Source: Proteles cristata cristata
Lineage: Eukaryota > Chordata > Mammalia > Carnivora > Hyaenidae
Assembly: GCA_017311185.1 (NCBI GenBank)
Contig: JAESUZ010001071.1
Span: 558,001 to 622,000, forward strand
DNA length: 64,000 nt
Direction of reading: 5' to 3'
Numbering within the stretch: the stretch's first letter is position 1; each line of letters opens with the position of its first letter. Below the pieces are notes generated by a model. It did not search any database and was not told the origin of the DNA. It worked only from the letters and a program-made list of their open reading frames with translations. Made by a program: the position numbers and the translations under genes. Positions 12,801 to 24,480 of the stretch are shown here, piece after piece.

Positions 12801-14250
12801 CTAAGGATCCCCAGATCAATGGATGTTCTCCCAATGATTTCCTTCCTCCCAATTATGTAGTCCTAGCCCAATAAATAACAGGAGGAAAAATGACAATTCA
12901 GTCATGCTTATATTCACTGTACCATGAATTCTGCATCAAATAATAATTTATCAATTTGATGAAATTAGTGTAAATTAGCTGTTCTAGCAACCTGCATTTT
13001 ATCCTAGGGGAAACAATGTACATGAGCTAAATGCTCACTCGGTAGAGATTTACTTTTATGTTCAAGATCAAACTTAATTTAAAAGTTTCTCATTTCTCCA
13101 TAGCTGATTCTAATCCCATTGCTTATTAGCAGCTCAAACTAGTTTAGTTCCCTAGAAATAAAAGAAGGTGGCAGGTAGGAGCCACCAAATAAACAGTTCT
13201 GCCTATTGCATAATATCACACCTTTAAATTAAGAAAATTCTAGACATACTGAAAGAGCTAGTAGGTTCTAAAACTGCAGGTCACGGGGAATGAAAATAGA
13301 GTAGTTGAAAAAACTGTCACATTACTTGCTGTTTATACATAAGATCAGATATATAATTGTGTGTCCTGTATTTGAAAGAATGTGGGGTTCTGTTTGCATT
13401 TGGAAGAGCTTGGACCCGTAAACATTACATGAAGCCTAGAATGAAACTGTCTGACTGCCATTTACTTTCAGCCAGAGATATTCAAGATGGAGACTAGCAC
13501 TCAACTTTGAGAACATGCTTCAAAACCATACCACCAGCTGACTCCTTGTCTCTGCGCTGAGCATGCCCACCATCTCCTCCTAAAAAGGTACAGGGAGGAA
13601 GACACCATCAACCATAAGGCTCAGGGCAAAGCACGGGTTCTGAGACCAGACACAATTTCTGGCCAGAACATTTTGGTCTTGGAGGTAGAAGCCAAAGGAT
13701 TCAAATCTTTTCCTTGAACTTCCCCATGTGACTAATAAGGCTTTCCTAATTGGGGTTTTAAAACCATGGAATCTCGGTATTGATTTCCAGCCTTCCCTGG
13801 AACACTTTGTGTATTATGAGTTAGAGTTAGTGTATTATGGGAATAAGAAGTACCATGTGATTTCCCCGCATGACTGAGCTAGAGGGCCACTTGTTCTTTT
13901 TACCTAAAATCAAGGGACCATGAGGAGCTTTTGGATGAGGCTGATTGAGCTGTCAAGTGAGCAGCAACTATCAGGTTATGATGGTGAAATTTGCATCAAC
14001 AAAGAAAATCCTTTGACTCCTAATTTCTGAAGTTTCTCCCTAATTTTTTCCTGTATTTGGTAGCATGTGTTTTAGTACTATCCAAGATTATTTCCAGTGT
14101 GAAACACAGCTTCTGAAATATTAGAGTTCTTTACAGAGCCTATAAGATTAAAACAAAATGCTAAACATGGCTTGTGACCTAACATTTTGGACTTTGTGAT
14201 GTAGAAGAGGCCTGAAGAGAGAGAGCGCCTAGATTAGGTTTCTTTCCTTC
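9801..14250. other. long unassigned, apparently non-repetitive stretch
   Basis: No exon with convincing splice sites, no RNA gene and no clear repeat. Small open frames (at most 79 codons, e.g. 11756-11995 plus) have no motif. The block at about 13380-13810 has the mixed composition of an LTR-like repeat, but I could not match it to a family. Confidence 0.4.
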
Positions 14251-14598
14251 TGCTATGAACTGAATTGCATCCTTCCGAGATTTATACTGAAGCCTTAACA
14301 CTCAATGTGATTGTATTGCAGGGGGAGTCTCAGGAGGTACTTGAGGTTAAATGAGATCATAGGACCAGTGTCCTTGTAAGAAGAGGCACCAGACAGCTTG
14401 CTCTCTTTCTCTGTCATGCGAAGACATGGCCAGAAGGCCGCCATCTGCAAGCCAAGGAAAGAGCCCTCAGCAGAAACTGTATTGGCCTGCACCCTGATCT
14501 TTGTCTCCCCAGGGTCCAGAACCGTGAGACAATAAATGCCTGTTGTTTAAGCCTCCTAGTTTGTGGTGTTTTGTTATAGTGGCTCAGACAGACTAAGT
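14251..14598 (+). mobile_element. MLT1/MST-type solo LTR (ERVL-MaLR)
   Basis: Starts TGCTATGAACTGAATTGCAT, continues AGTGTCCTTGTAAGAAGAGG and 'ccatctgcaagccaagga', then GTCCAGAACCGTGAGACAAT with a polyadenylation-like AATAAA, and ends GACAGACTAAGTA. The order matches an MLT1-related LTR in sense orientation. Its inner part is shortened relative to the copy at 8.6-9.1 kb. Confidence 0.75.
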
Positions 14599-15282
14599 AC
14601 CCTCTTTCAATGTTTTACTGTCAGTTGTCAAATATTATTTTTGCTGGTTTTGACCTTCACTAGTATTTGCATACATTTCTGTTATTGGCTTTTAATTGGG
14701 CTTTCTCCAAACTCTCTGCTTCCAATCTGTAACAAGCACCTGCTCTAATCTATATCTCTTCTTCTTATTGGCCCTTAGTCTCCTAGACATTTCAACCTAA
14801 AGATATGGAGACAAACTTGTAGTCTGGTTGCCATCAGATTTCAGTTCTTTTTCAAACAAAGGTGTGAGTAAGGCCCTTTATTTTTGAAAGATTTACAAAG
14901 GTGCTGTATGGCCTGTAGAAATATTTGAATTCATTTAACCGGATATGCAAAGTTTGCCTCATTTTTCTTCAGCCGGCCTTTCCATATGGCCAGTATATCT
15001 CTATCCCACAACCACACACTCTACAACCTAATATCTGTTTTCCTACCATCATTCCTTTGCTCAGTTGTCCCCTTCAGTGTTGATGTTTTTGACATCACAA
15101 TATATATGCTACCTTCATTTTTTTTAACTTAAATTTAAAATTTTGGAGAAAAGAGGCAATCAACTTTAAACAGGAATACAAAGAGATAATTTGCAATAGT
15201 AGTAAAGACAACCAGTGAACCATTATGTATGATACATATACAATACTTCTGTATAAAAGAACATTCAGTTAAGTTGGAAATA
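14599..15282. other. unassigned stretch
   Basis: Pyrimidine-rich sequence around 14965-15110 may be a decayed L2. Nothing else recognised. Confidence 0.35.
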
Positions 15283-15480
15283 AAATGAAGAAGAAAAGGA
15301 GGAAAAGGAGGGAGGAGGAGGAAAAGAAAGAAGAGGAGGAGGAAGAGGAGGAGAAAATGGAAGAGAGAAAGAGAGTACAAGGAGAGAAAGAGGGTGAGGA
15401 GGAGGATGGAAAGAGAAGGGGAAGAAAGAAAAGAGGAAGGTAGAAGGAAGTAGAGGAGGAAGAGCAGGAAAGTATTTTGG
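15283..15480. repeat. polypurine tract, GGA/GAA-rich
   Basis: Almost 200 bases that are nearly all A and G on the plus strand, made of GGAGGA, GAAGAA and GGGAGG blocks. Frames across it on the minus strand (15135-15512 and 15269-15484) give Ser/Leu/Phe-rich low-complexity peptides and are not genes. Confidence 0.9.
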
Positions 15481-17167
15481 TCAAAAAAAAAAAAGATAGC
15501 TCTATCAGACAAAGGATTTTTACTAATTACTCATGAAGACTTGGAAATACTATTAAAACAGAATGGGGAATGAAAATCAGAATATTATTGCATCATAAGC
15601 ATAAAGGCAGCTATAGAGGAACCATTATATAATTCACATCTCAAAATACTGTTTTAGGTTATTCTGGAAAAATGTTTTCTTGTGAAGTTACAGATAAAAC
15701 AAACAAACAAAACATAGATCCTTCCAGCTATTGATATTAGTAGATTTGCAGGGGTCCAAAATAACCATGCATGACAATTGCAGTGAAGATGTGACACTCT
15801 CAGTGGACAGACCAAAGAGAAAACTTACTTTATCCACACCTGGATTGTTCTTATAACAAGGGGCAGCGAAAGAAGTTCCCTTTTTATTCCCACTAAGGTA
15901 GTGACACTTTTTCCCTTCACTGTAACACAGCCTACATCTGTGGATTTAGAGTCACTTTGGAAGCAGTTTACAGATGAGAATAAAGAGAGCACATTCTTGA
16001 GCTGCCAAACTTTTCTGAGTGTTGACATCCAGTTAATATCATGGCCAGAAGGAGGCAACAAGGAGACTCTGGTCATCAAAAGGGTATACAGGAATCTTGA
16101 AGGTAGCTGCTGTTCATCTTCTAGAAAACAGAATTCAATGACAAACTTTCTGTTTTTCTATTTTAGTGGATGGGTGTGAGCTTTCATTGTTTTCCTCTCT
16201 TACCAATGTGAAGTTCAGTGATATACATATAGAGTTTTTGTTTGCTTGTTTTGCTTTGTGAGTACCCTCCTTAACCACAAAGGCAAAATAGTTAACCTTT
16301 CTAATCATTTAATTTCATATACCAAATAATCCATTTTTCTTCTTCTCCCATGAAGCTGTGTGTTAGTATTTCTCGTGGTGACCACAAAAGCCAGGCATCT
16401 ACCTTCAGTGATGCATAGTTTGCCAGTGTCATTTCAGATGATGATGGAATTTGATAAAATTTTCCAGTAATTTGACAAACTGCCTTTTATAATGAAATCT
16501 GACCAATATGTAAAATGAATTCTTAATCAGACTTCTGACCTTACTATTATTGTAATGGGAAGAGTTTCAGCCACTTCCAGCTAATGAAATCTGTCTTATC
16601 CCTTTGACAATTTCCTACATCTGCATCCATATCCTCAAGCCCAGATAGTGCCCTTCATGCAGCAAACACACTTACTATTGGGAAGAAATTCACTTTAGTT
16701 TTGCATCCAATCTCAGTTGGACAGGCATCCATGTAGGAAACACTTAGCACTGATCATAGAAGAGAAAGGTAGATTTGACCATTTATCAGCAAAGTGGAAG
16801 GAACAGACAACATCCCTCCTCCATTTGAGATACAGAAACTATATGATATATTAGCATATACAATGAATTACAGTGGAACAATAATAATCTTTCCCAAGTG
16901 ATTGATCCCACAGTTTGATTAAAACTAATATGTCTCTTTTGGCCAACATTCTGACTTGTTTCAACAGTATTATTTTCTTGGAATGAAAACCAGTAAAACA
17001 TAGTACTGTATCTCTCTTCTTGGGAGTAAATCATGCCTACCTCTTATAATGACTGATAATCACTGTGGGAATGACAGACTTATTTCTACCCTGGCTGCCA
17101 TCCTTACCTATAGTTTAAGTAGGTTGTCATATAGGTGATATTTTCAAGGCAACCCACAGTCTTAATC
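15481..17167. other. unassigned stretch, no gene seen
   Basis: Frames of 92 codons (15901-16179, plus) and 84 codons (15825-16079, minus) overlap antisense without motifs. No repeat recognised. Confidence 0.4.
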
Positions 17168-17309
17168 TGGATTAAAAAAATTTCACCTAAATGTAAGACA
17201 GGAAGCCATCAAAATCCTTGAGGAGAAAGCAGACAAAAACTTCTTTGATCTTGGCTGCAGCAAATTCTTACTCAACACATCTCCAGAGGCAAAGGAAACA
17301 AAAGCAAAT

Positions 17310-17774
17310 ATGAACTATCAGGAACTCATTAACATAAAAAGCTTCTGCACAGCAAAGGAAACAATCAGCAAAACCAAAAGACAGCTGATGAAATGGGAGA
17401 AAATATCTGCAAATGACATATCAGATAAAGAGTTAGTATCCAAAATGTGTAAAGAATTTATCAAACTCAACACCCAAGAAACAAATAATCCAGTGAAGAA
17501 GTGGGTAAAAGAAATGAATAAATACTTCTCCAAAGAAAACATCCAGATGGCCAACCAACATATGAAAAAATGCTCAACATCACTCATCATCAGGAAAATA
17601 CAGATCAAAACCACAATGAGATACCACCTCACATCTGTCAGAACGGCTGAAATAAACAACTCAGGCAACAACAGATTTTGGCAAGGATGTGGAGAAAAAA
17701 GGATCTCTTTTGCACTGCTGGTGGGATTGCAAACTGGTGCAGCCACTCTGAACAACAGTATGAAGGTTCCTTAA
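17310..17774 (+). pseudogene. L1 ORF2 C-terminal fragment (dead)
   Basis: A 154-codon open stretch from the region of LINE-1 ORF2p downstream of the reverse transcriptase domain, close to the C-terminal cysteine-rich end. Visible landmarks are [10 protein letters not shown] near residue 10, NPVKKW near residue 60 and [10 protein letters not shown] near residue 105. Full ORF2p is about 1,270 residues, so this is a small remnant. There is no catalytic motif, and translation breaks by frameshift near 17755. The methionine is internal to ORF2, not a true start. Confidence 0.9.
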
Positions 17775-17894
17775 AAAATTAAAAATAGAACTACCTTACA
17801 ACCCAGCAATTGCACTACTAGGTATTTATCCAAGGGATACAGGTATGCTGTTTTGAGGGGGAACATGCACCCCAATGTTTATAGCAGCACTATC

Positions 17895-17926
<32 letters not shown>
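17895..17926 (+). repeat. (AAT)n microsatellite inside L1
   Basis: About ten AAT units replace a short AATA-type motif in the L1 ORF2 sequence between ATAGCAGCACTATC and CCAAGGTGTGC. In frame they read as a poly-isoleucine run. Confidence 0.9.
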
Positions 17927-17927
<1 letters not shown>

Positions 17928-18398
17928 CAAGGTGTGCAAAGAGCCCAAATGTCCATTAATGGATGAATGGTTAAAGAAGATGTGGTATGTATATATATAT
18001 ATACAATGGAATATTACTAGGCAATCAAAAAGAACAAAATCTTGCTATTTGAAACTACGTGGATGGAACTAGAGGGTATCATGCTAAGCGAAATTAGTCA
18101 GTCAAAGAAAGACAAATATCATATGACTTCACTCATATGAGGATTTTAAGACACAGAACGGATGAACATAAGGGAAGGGAAGCAAAGATGGTATGGAAAC
18201 AGGGAGGGAGACAAAACATAAGAGACTCTTAAATATGGAGAACAACCAGAGGATTACTTGAGGGATTGTTGGAGGTGGGATGAGCTAAATGGGTAAGGGA
18301 CATTAAGGAATCTACTCCTAAAATCATTGTTGCACTATATGCTAACTATTTGGATATAAATTTAAAAAATAAAAAATAAATAAATAAATAAATAAATA

Positions 18399-19751
18399 TA
18401 ATCACTTTCCTACTGACTATCAAGGTGACTAAAATGCCACCGTCTGTCCAGCAGACCATTCATTTTCATTCACCAATCAAACAGTACTAAGTGACTAATA
18501 TATGCCAAGCTCAACTAGGATGAAAAAAACAACAGTGAGAACAAAAATAAAACAAATAAAAAACAGAGACAAATAACAGAGGTTTCCATTTCAAAGCTCC
18601 ATGTCTAATATGAGAAATGAGAAAATATAAATAATTAAAATATAATGAGAAAAGGTCTATGATGCATGTAAGAGAGGGGTGGGTTACAGCCTCATTAAGA
18701 ACTTTTTACTTGAAATTGCAATTGTTTTTTTTTTCTTTACAAGAATTTTTTTAAAAAACTTGTTACTAGCTTTTGAGAGAGGTGATGTATTATTAGATGG
18801 ACATTCAGCACCTTAGAACTTCATAGTAAAAGAAATCATATTCCAACAGTAATTCAAAGATCTACTACATTTTAGTCTTATGTTTTTAACTAACTATGGA
18901 ACACTGAACGCCTTTCAGTGTATATAAAGAATATATTTGCTCTGAGGAATCCATCTATATATGAATATATAACATCTATCTGTCTATCTATCAAGAAATC
19001 CCTAAAGTTGGTTCATGTTCTATAATTTAAGTAGAATATGAACAAAAAGTATAACAAAATAACAACAGAATGCTCTTCTGAGTGAAACAAAGCTGACTTT
19101 TCTTTCCAACTTTATTTAAAATGGAAATACGTTGGCATTGTATTTACCTTGAGACCAATTCTTAGCTTGCAGTATTGTGAGAATTTTTAAGATATGTGAA
19201 ATATGCAGTATCTAGTATAGTACCTATACTATCATTTGTTATCAACTTCCTACTTCTCATGCTCCCCCACACACACCTGAAGACACACGCCTTACCCATC
19301 TCCTCTTTAGGTCTAAGAGAGGTTACTTCACTGATAAGAGCCAAGATGGTGAGCATACACACATATGCTTTGTTGAAATGAACTGAGACAGATTCATGGG
19401 AAACTTTGGACAACGAAGGGTGATTAGTCAAGGAAGGTCTGGTGACTCTGAACAGCAAAGAATCATACCAAGTTAAGATGTGGTCCAGATATGGAGAGAG
19501 AAAGAAATGGAACTTTCAAGATTTGTCAAAGTCACACTCTGCATTTTTGAAGTTCATTTCACTTAATCAATGTGTGTCTATTTGTTATCTTTTCTGTGCC
19601 TTATGGTCTTCTGGGCTTTAGAAGTGGAGAATGCAAAATAATTCCCCCAAAAGTTTTAGTTAATTAATTGACCATTTCATTCATGTCTGACAATAAGTTT
19701 TATAATATTCTTGAACAGTTTATCATGTGTACAGTATAAAGGTTTTCTAGC
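18399..19751. other. unassigned stretch
   Basis: AT-rich. A short CTAT repeat lies at about 18975-18992. Overlapping antisense frames at 19162-19458 (minus) and 19196-19381 (plus) have no motifs. No repeat family recognised. Confidence 0.4.
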
Positions 19752-19824
19752 GGCATCTGGGTGGCTCAGTCTGTTACATGTCTGTCTCGTGGTTTTGGCT
19801 CAGGTCATGACCTCACAGGGATTT
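19752..19824 (+). mobile_element. SINEC fragment, 3'-truncated head
   Basis: GGCATCTGGGTGGCTCAGTC through GGCTCAGGTCATGACCTCAC is the first 70 bases or so of the SINE. The body and A tail are absent. A 13-base string GTTACATGTCTGT occurs in it (19773-19785) and again just past it (19826-19838). Confidence 0.8.
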
Positions 19825-19927
19825 GGTTACATGTCTGTGTAACAAAGTAAGCATTGGAAAAAATTGCTATTGCAACATTAATTTTATATCCAGAGAGTTC
19901 TACATGAATGAATGAAGTTATAGATAT

Positions 19928-19928
<1 letters not shown>

Positions 19929-19988
<60 letters not shown>
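19929..19988. repeat. (CA)n microsatellite, about 30 units
   Basis: Uninterrupted CA dinucleotides. The Cys-Val frame on the minus strand across it is a translation artefact. Confidence 0.98.
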
Positions 19989-19989
<1 letters not shown>

Positions 19990-21639
19990 TCTTACCTTTC
20001 TGTCAAGCTAAATCTTACATAGTAAAGTGTACTAATATTAAAGTTACAGCTTGATAATTTTTTATATTTGCATACCCTGCATAATCATCACTCAGATCAA
20101 GATATAAAATATTTCCAGTTTATAAGAGAGTCTTATCTCTTATTAATTGTTTTTACTATCTTTCAATTTGGTGGGGTGGGGTGGCAACTTGATTCTTAAC
20201 CCTCTGTATTCTTCTGTCATAATAAAAATGAAAAAACCCTGAAATATTCAAAGAAAAGCTCTTTTGCTTGACAACCTAAAATAGGAAACTGTAGAAATTT
20301 CTATGTTCTATTCAAGCTCAGCTATTCAGAATTTCTAACAGTGTCATTTGTAAAAATAGTAGAATAGAATTCTCAAGTTTAGACAAAAATATGCCAATTA
20401 CTGCCTACGGCCCTAGACAAATATCCTTTTTATGTCTCAGTTTCATAATCTGTAAAATAATAAAATAATAATCCTCAGCCTATATACCTTACAGGAAAAT
20501 TGTAATGATCAAATGCATACAGTAATCCATTTTAAATTGCAAAGGACTAGAAAAAACAGTATTACCTGTTTTCTCAGACAAGCTAGTTTGGAACATTTCA
20601 AATTTAATAAATCAATCTGATTTAGCCCCAAAGGAAATAGTTCCTATCTCTTGATTGGGAAACTATTGAAGTTTTTTCTAATAATCCACTGTTTATACTT
20701 CATTTGCCCTTATTCAATTTCATCCTGTTAACAAATATCTTCCTTCTAACTTCTTTCCCCTTGGGTATTTATGCTTTTCTGGCTTTTCTGCTACAGCAGT
20801 GATTATCTGTGATATATTAGAAGGAAATTTTACCAGAGTAATAAGACCATGATTATTGAGGCTCATTCCGAGGTGTCTCTCAAAAAAGAACTAGTAAGCA
20901 TTTTGCAATATATAGATGAAAGTCCTGTGAAGTGCACAGTTGATTGTAAAAATCACTCTCTCTTTCAAACTGAAAACTTTTAAACAGGAAACACCTGAAT
21001 TATGAAACATATTCTTTGATACAAATGCCATTTATGGTGATTTTATACAAATCTCTGTTTGAATTCATACATATTTATCTCCTATAAATAATTTTGAGAA
21101 TTTATTTTCCAAATAAACATATTTATTTATTTTTACACTACATATGCTTAGGTAGGGGACTAAATTTTCCAGATTGCTAAAGTGTGCCTTTAAAAAAATT
21201 TCCTGAGTATGAAAAAAAAATGCCGAAGTACTGAAAACTTGAGAATCAATATCCAAATCAAATCATCTTGCTCTTCACTCAAATGGAATAATTTTCTTTT
21301 ATTCTCTTGAAGAAATATGAACAGAAGATTAAAAAATACATTATTTTGGAGGTCCAGATAGCAAAGCTGATTTTAAATGCTTTATTCTGAAGTGAACAAA
21401 AATAAGCTGGGTGCTCATCTTCAATACTTCCATGAAAACTCTTCTCTATGCACATTATTTCTTTGGGAAATCCAGACATCCTGAACCATTTGGTCAATGT
21501 AGCATTTGAAAGAAGCCTAATGAAAACCATATAAAAAGGGGAAGCCCTTATAAACATTCAATGCTATAGAAGGTGAAATGCTGTACATTGAAGTGTCAGG
21601 TGACCCAAGTCTGAATGTTTAACACTGCCATTTACTGCC
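19989..21639. other. AT-rich stretch with a MIR fragment
   Basis: At about 20390-20520 (plus) 'atgtctcagtttcataatctgtaaaataat' follows the MIR core. The rest is unassigned. Frames of 63 and 92 codons on the minus strand (21065-21557) have no motif. Confidence 0.45.
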
Positions 21640-21877
21640 TATAAAAAATTGACAACATGAGTGGACCGTGAACGTATTAGGCTAAGCAAGATAAGCCAGA
21701 CAGCGCAAGACAAACACTGTATGATATCAATTATATGTGAGATCTAAACAAATCAATCATGTAAAAACAAAACAAAACAAAAGAAAAAACACTGAGGTTT
21801 TTTGGGTTGGTACCAAAGACTGTCTGTAACAATGGTTTACCAGAGGATGGGAGTGGGAGTATAAGATTGATGGGGTT
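21640..21877 (+). mobile_element. old L1 3' UTR, part 1 (interrupted by SINE)
   Basis: 'gctaagcaagataagccagaca', GCAAGACAAACACTGTATGA, 'tatgtgagatctaaac' and 'ggtttaccagaggatgggag' are the sense 3' end of an L1M-type element. It continues after the SINE at about 22111. Confidence 0.75.
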
Positions 21878-22110
21878 GGGGCGCCTGGGTGGCTCAGTCA
21901 GTTAAGTGTCCCACTTTGGCTCACGTCATGATCTCACAGTTCGTGGGTTCTAGCACCGTGTCAGGCTCTGTGCTGAACACTTGCTCAGAGCCTGGAGGCT
22001 GTTTCAGATTCTGTGTCTCCTTCTCTCTCTGCCCCTCCCCCGTTCATGCTCTGTCTCAATCTGTCTCTCAAAAATAAATAAATGTAAAAAAATTTTTAAT
22101 AAAAAAGATT
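21878..22110 (+). mobile_element. SINEC inserted in old L1
   Basis: Head GGGGCGCCTGGGTGGCTCAG, B-box-like GTTCGTGGGTTCTAGC, CT-rich body, then CAAAAATAAATAAATG and an A-rich tail. AAGATTG occurs on both sides (21862-21868 and in the tail end near 22106-22112) as a probable short target duplication. The 62-codon frame inside is translated SINE. Confidence 0.92.
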
Positions 22111-22370
22111 GTTCGTGTTTAAGAGGACAAACTTGTAATGAGTACTAAAATAGCCACAGAGATTTAGTATACAGGTTATTGAACATAGACAACAGTGCTG
22201 TACTCTAAGTATGTAATGTGATAAATATCACATACATTTTACAAATTACACACATATAGTACATACATATTTTATGTATTAGAATATAAAAATGTGTGAA
22301 AGTGACACATTATACATCTTAAATATATACGGTGTTACATGTCAGATTTAGCCAGTAAAAAAAAATGACT
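22111..22370 (+). mobile_element. old L1 3' UTR, part 2
   Basis: Resumes with 'agaggacaaacttgtaatgagtac', TTGAACATAGACAACAGTGC and the terminal 'acatgtcagatttagcc...aaaaaaaa'. It follows on from part 1 across the SINE. Confidence 0.65.
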
Positions 22371-22473
22371 AAGCCACTAAAATTATCTGAGGCTTACTTT
22401 TTCATATCATGTGAGTCAGGGTGCTTTCTATGGCTAGTGACCAAAGGCTTACCAACTAATGGAGGCTCATGCA

Positions 22474-22476
<3 letters not shown>

Positions 22477-22532
<56 letters not shown>

Positions 22533-22534
22533 TG
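22477..22534. repeat. (GT)n microsatellite
   Basis: About 28 GT units with one TTT interruption near 22515, followed by TTTG repeats to about 22548. Confidence 0.97.
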
Positions 22535-22696
22535 TTTGTTTGTTTTTACTTAACAAGAAACTAAAGGCAGGGGCCTCAGAGTTGATTTAGTGCTTACATT
22601 TACCTTCATCACTGAGGGCTCTGACTCTTCCTATCTCTCTGCTCTCCATCATTACTGTATTGTAGGAATCAACCTTTATGGTCAGAAGATGGCTAA

Positions 22697-22905
22697 AGGT
22701 GGCTGGGTGGCTCAGTGGTTAAGCATCTGACTGTTGATTTCAGCTCAGGTCATGATTTCATGGTTTGTGGGTTCAAGCCCTGTATTGGCTCTGTGCTGAC
22801 AGTGTGGAGCATTCTTGGGATTCTCTCTCTGCCTCCCTCTGCTCTCTCCCTCTCTGTCTCTCTCAAAATAAATAAATTAATTAAATAAATGAAAAAGGAG
22901 ATAGC
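22697..22905 (+). mobile_element. SINEC, older copy
   Basis: GGTGGCTGGGTGGCTCAGTG (head lacks the first bases), CAGCTCAGGTCATGATTTCA, GGGTTCAAGCCCT, 'ctctcaaaataaataaatt'. Flanks AAGATGGCTA (22687-22696) and a similar GAGATAGCTG near 22898-22907 are a decayed target duplication. Surrounding 22400-23160 looks like an older interspersed repeat that I could not name. Confidence 0.9.
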
Positions 22906-23420
22906 TGTAGTAGCCCTGGATATCCCATTCTCACAGAAAAACAAAACAATGGGTTGCACTTTTTGACTGGCCATCTCTCTCTTTCTCTTTTTCTTTTTAA
23001 TCAGTAGGAGAATCATGCCCACAATTCATCTAAATAGGATTATATGCCCATCCCAAGGCAGCCTGGGAAAGTGTCCATTATTTTCAGCTACTATGGTACA
23101 AAGTAGGTTCTGCTGGCAAGATCAGAGGAGAAAGATGGCTGTAGGGTTCACAATCAGCAACTTCTGTGTACCATAAACATCTAGTTTACACAATACAATG
23201 GAGGCTCAATCAAGTCATATGCAACATCATTTAGTTTGGTGCCTGGAATAAAGTAAATATATTGAAACGTGTGCCTTTATTCATTTGGAACCTTGGAACT
23301 AAAATACAAACCTATAGCCCAAAGATCAATTTGGACCTATAGGCATCATCTTGAAAAAAAAGAATGTCTGAATGGCTTTTTGGTGATCCAACATTTATTT
23401 TCAACCACTAATCTGTGGAT

Positions 23421-23466
23421 TCTATATCTATATCTATATCTATATCTATCTATCTATGTATCTATG

Positions 23467-23509
<43 letters not shown>

Positions 23510-23513
23510 ATCT
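23421..23513. repeat. (TCTA)n tetranucleotide array
   Basis: TATATC hexamers followed by about 14 TCTA units with two TGTA variants. Plus-strand frames through it give Ser-Ile-Tyr-Leu repeats and are not genes. Confidence 0.97.
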
Positions 23514-24329
23514 GTGGTATATTGTCTTACACCTGAGCCTGCTCATGTGCATATTACCTCCCTGAATTCGGAAGCTATTTGCACTGGTGACTCACTATAA
23601 TAATTTGCAATTATTTTTTTAAGAATTATCACTTATTATGAAAGAATAGAGGAAGAAGCAGCTTATTCTTTTTGAACCTTCATTTTCTCATCTGTAAAAT
23701 GACAGTAGGCATATGAGCTTCACGAAATTCATCTGAAGAATATCTTAGTTTGGGTTTCCTAAAGCTGGAACCTGAGAAGCAGATTCTTATATCAAGTCTT
23801 CAGAGTAAGAGTGTTCTCAGGACAAAGGGAATGCAAAGCATGGATACAACAGGGGAAAATAAGCTAAGGGAGGAAATGGTTTCAGTTGGAGACCAGCTTC
23901 ACCCTTGGCCTCATCTTATGGAAACTTTAAGGAACAAGAAGTATATAGAGCTGGCCTCACTTTGAGTCAAGGCAGATAACTGTCATAAATCAGTCAGTCA
24001 GTCAGCCGGTCAATCTGTCAGTCAGGCTGTAGGTGGGATGAGGAGTAGGAATGAGCAGTATGTAAACTCCTAGATGAAGTGGCTCCCACTTGATGGAGGG
24101 CAAGTGTCCATAGTCATTAGCAGCTAATCCTCATAACTGGGGAAGTGGCACCTCCAGCCAGTTATTGATGCCCTCTGGTTGGGGCATCAGTAATGTCCAC
24201 TACCAGGAATAGATATGATGATATACATGATATGATACACATGAAGCATAAGCACAGTATTTGGGAGACAGGGAATGCTCGAGCAATATGATCAATAAAA
24301 CAACAAATGAGTTTTAGGGTGGCTGCAGA
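23514..24329. other. unassigned stretch with short CAGT repeat
   Basis: A MIR-like 'cattttctcatctgtaaaatgacagt' lies at about 23675-23705 (plus). An imperfect (CAGT)n run lies at about 23990-24025. The 23745-23965 part has the feel of an old interspersed repeat. No gene seen. Confidence 0.4.
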
Positions 24330-24480
24330 AAGAGTGGCCAGTGAGAATTATGATGCCTTAAAGTTTGTTCCTTACTCTGAATGTAAGGGGTGGAGGGCAG
24401 TCACATTTTAAGCAGAAGAGTGACATATTTGGGTGTTAAGAAAGAAAATTCCAGTGACTGTATGGAGAAATATTTGAAGA
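24330..24480 (-). mobile_element. L2 LINE fragment
   Basis: 'cattttaagcagaagagtgacatatttggg' and 'ccagtgactgtatggagaa' are antisense to the L2 segment upstream of its conserved 3' region. Confidence 0.5.

Larger units (their letters stand above)
17168..18398 (+). mobile_element. 5'-truncated L1 (carnivoran type), 3' end
   Basis: Carries the last part of L1 ORF2, the 3' UTR and an (AAAT)n tail. The longest frame (17310-17774, 154 codons) shows the ORF2 C-terminal run [39 protein letters not shown] and [15 protein letters not shown]. Later ORF2 sequence (around PKCPLMDEW, 17940s) is in another frame, so the copy is frameshifted and dead. The body then runs through ATGACTTCACTCATATGAGG and TGCACTATATGCTAACTA into the A-rich tail. 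The 5' end lacks the endonuclease and reverse transcriptase parts. A weak TAATC target duplication may flank it. Antisense frame 17318-17755 is a shadow. Confidence 0.93.

Noticed and set aside
15135..15512. 125-codon minus-strand frame rich in Ser, Leu and Phe
   Set aside because: It is the translation of the polypurine tract; low complexity with no conserved domain.
17318..17755. 145-codon minus-strand frame that looks like a membrane protein
   Set aside because: Exact antisense of the L1 ORF2 remnant; the hydrophobic look comes from the reverse complement of Lys/Asn-rich codons.
23990..24025. CAGT-rich run as a CRISPR-like or regulatory array
   Set aside because: Contiguous imperfect tetranucleotide repeat with no spacers; an ordinary microsatellite in a mammalian genome.
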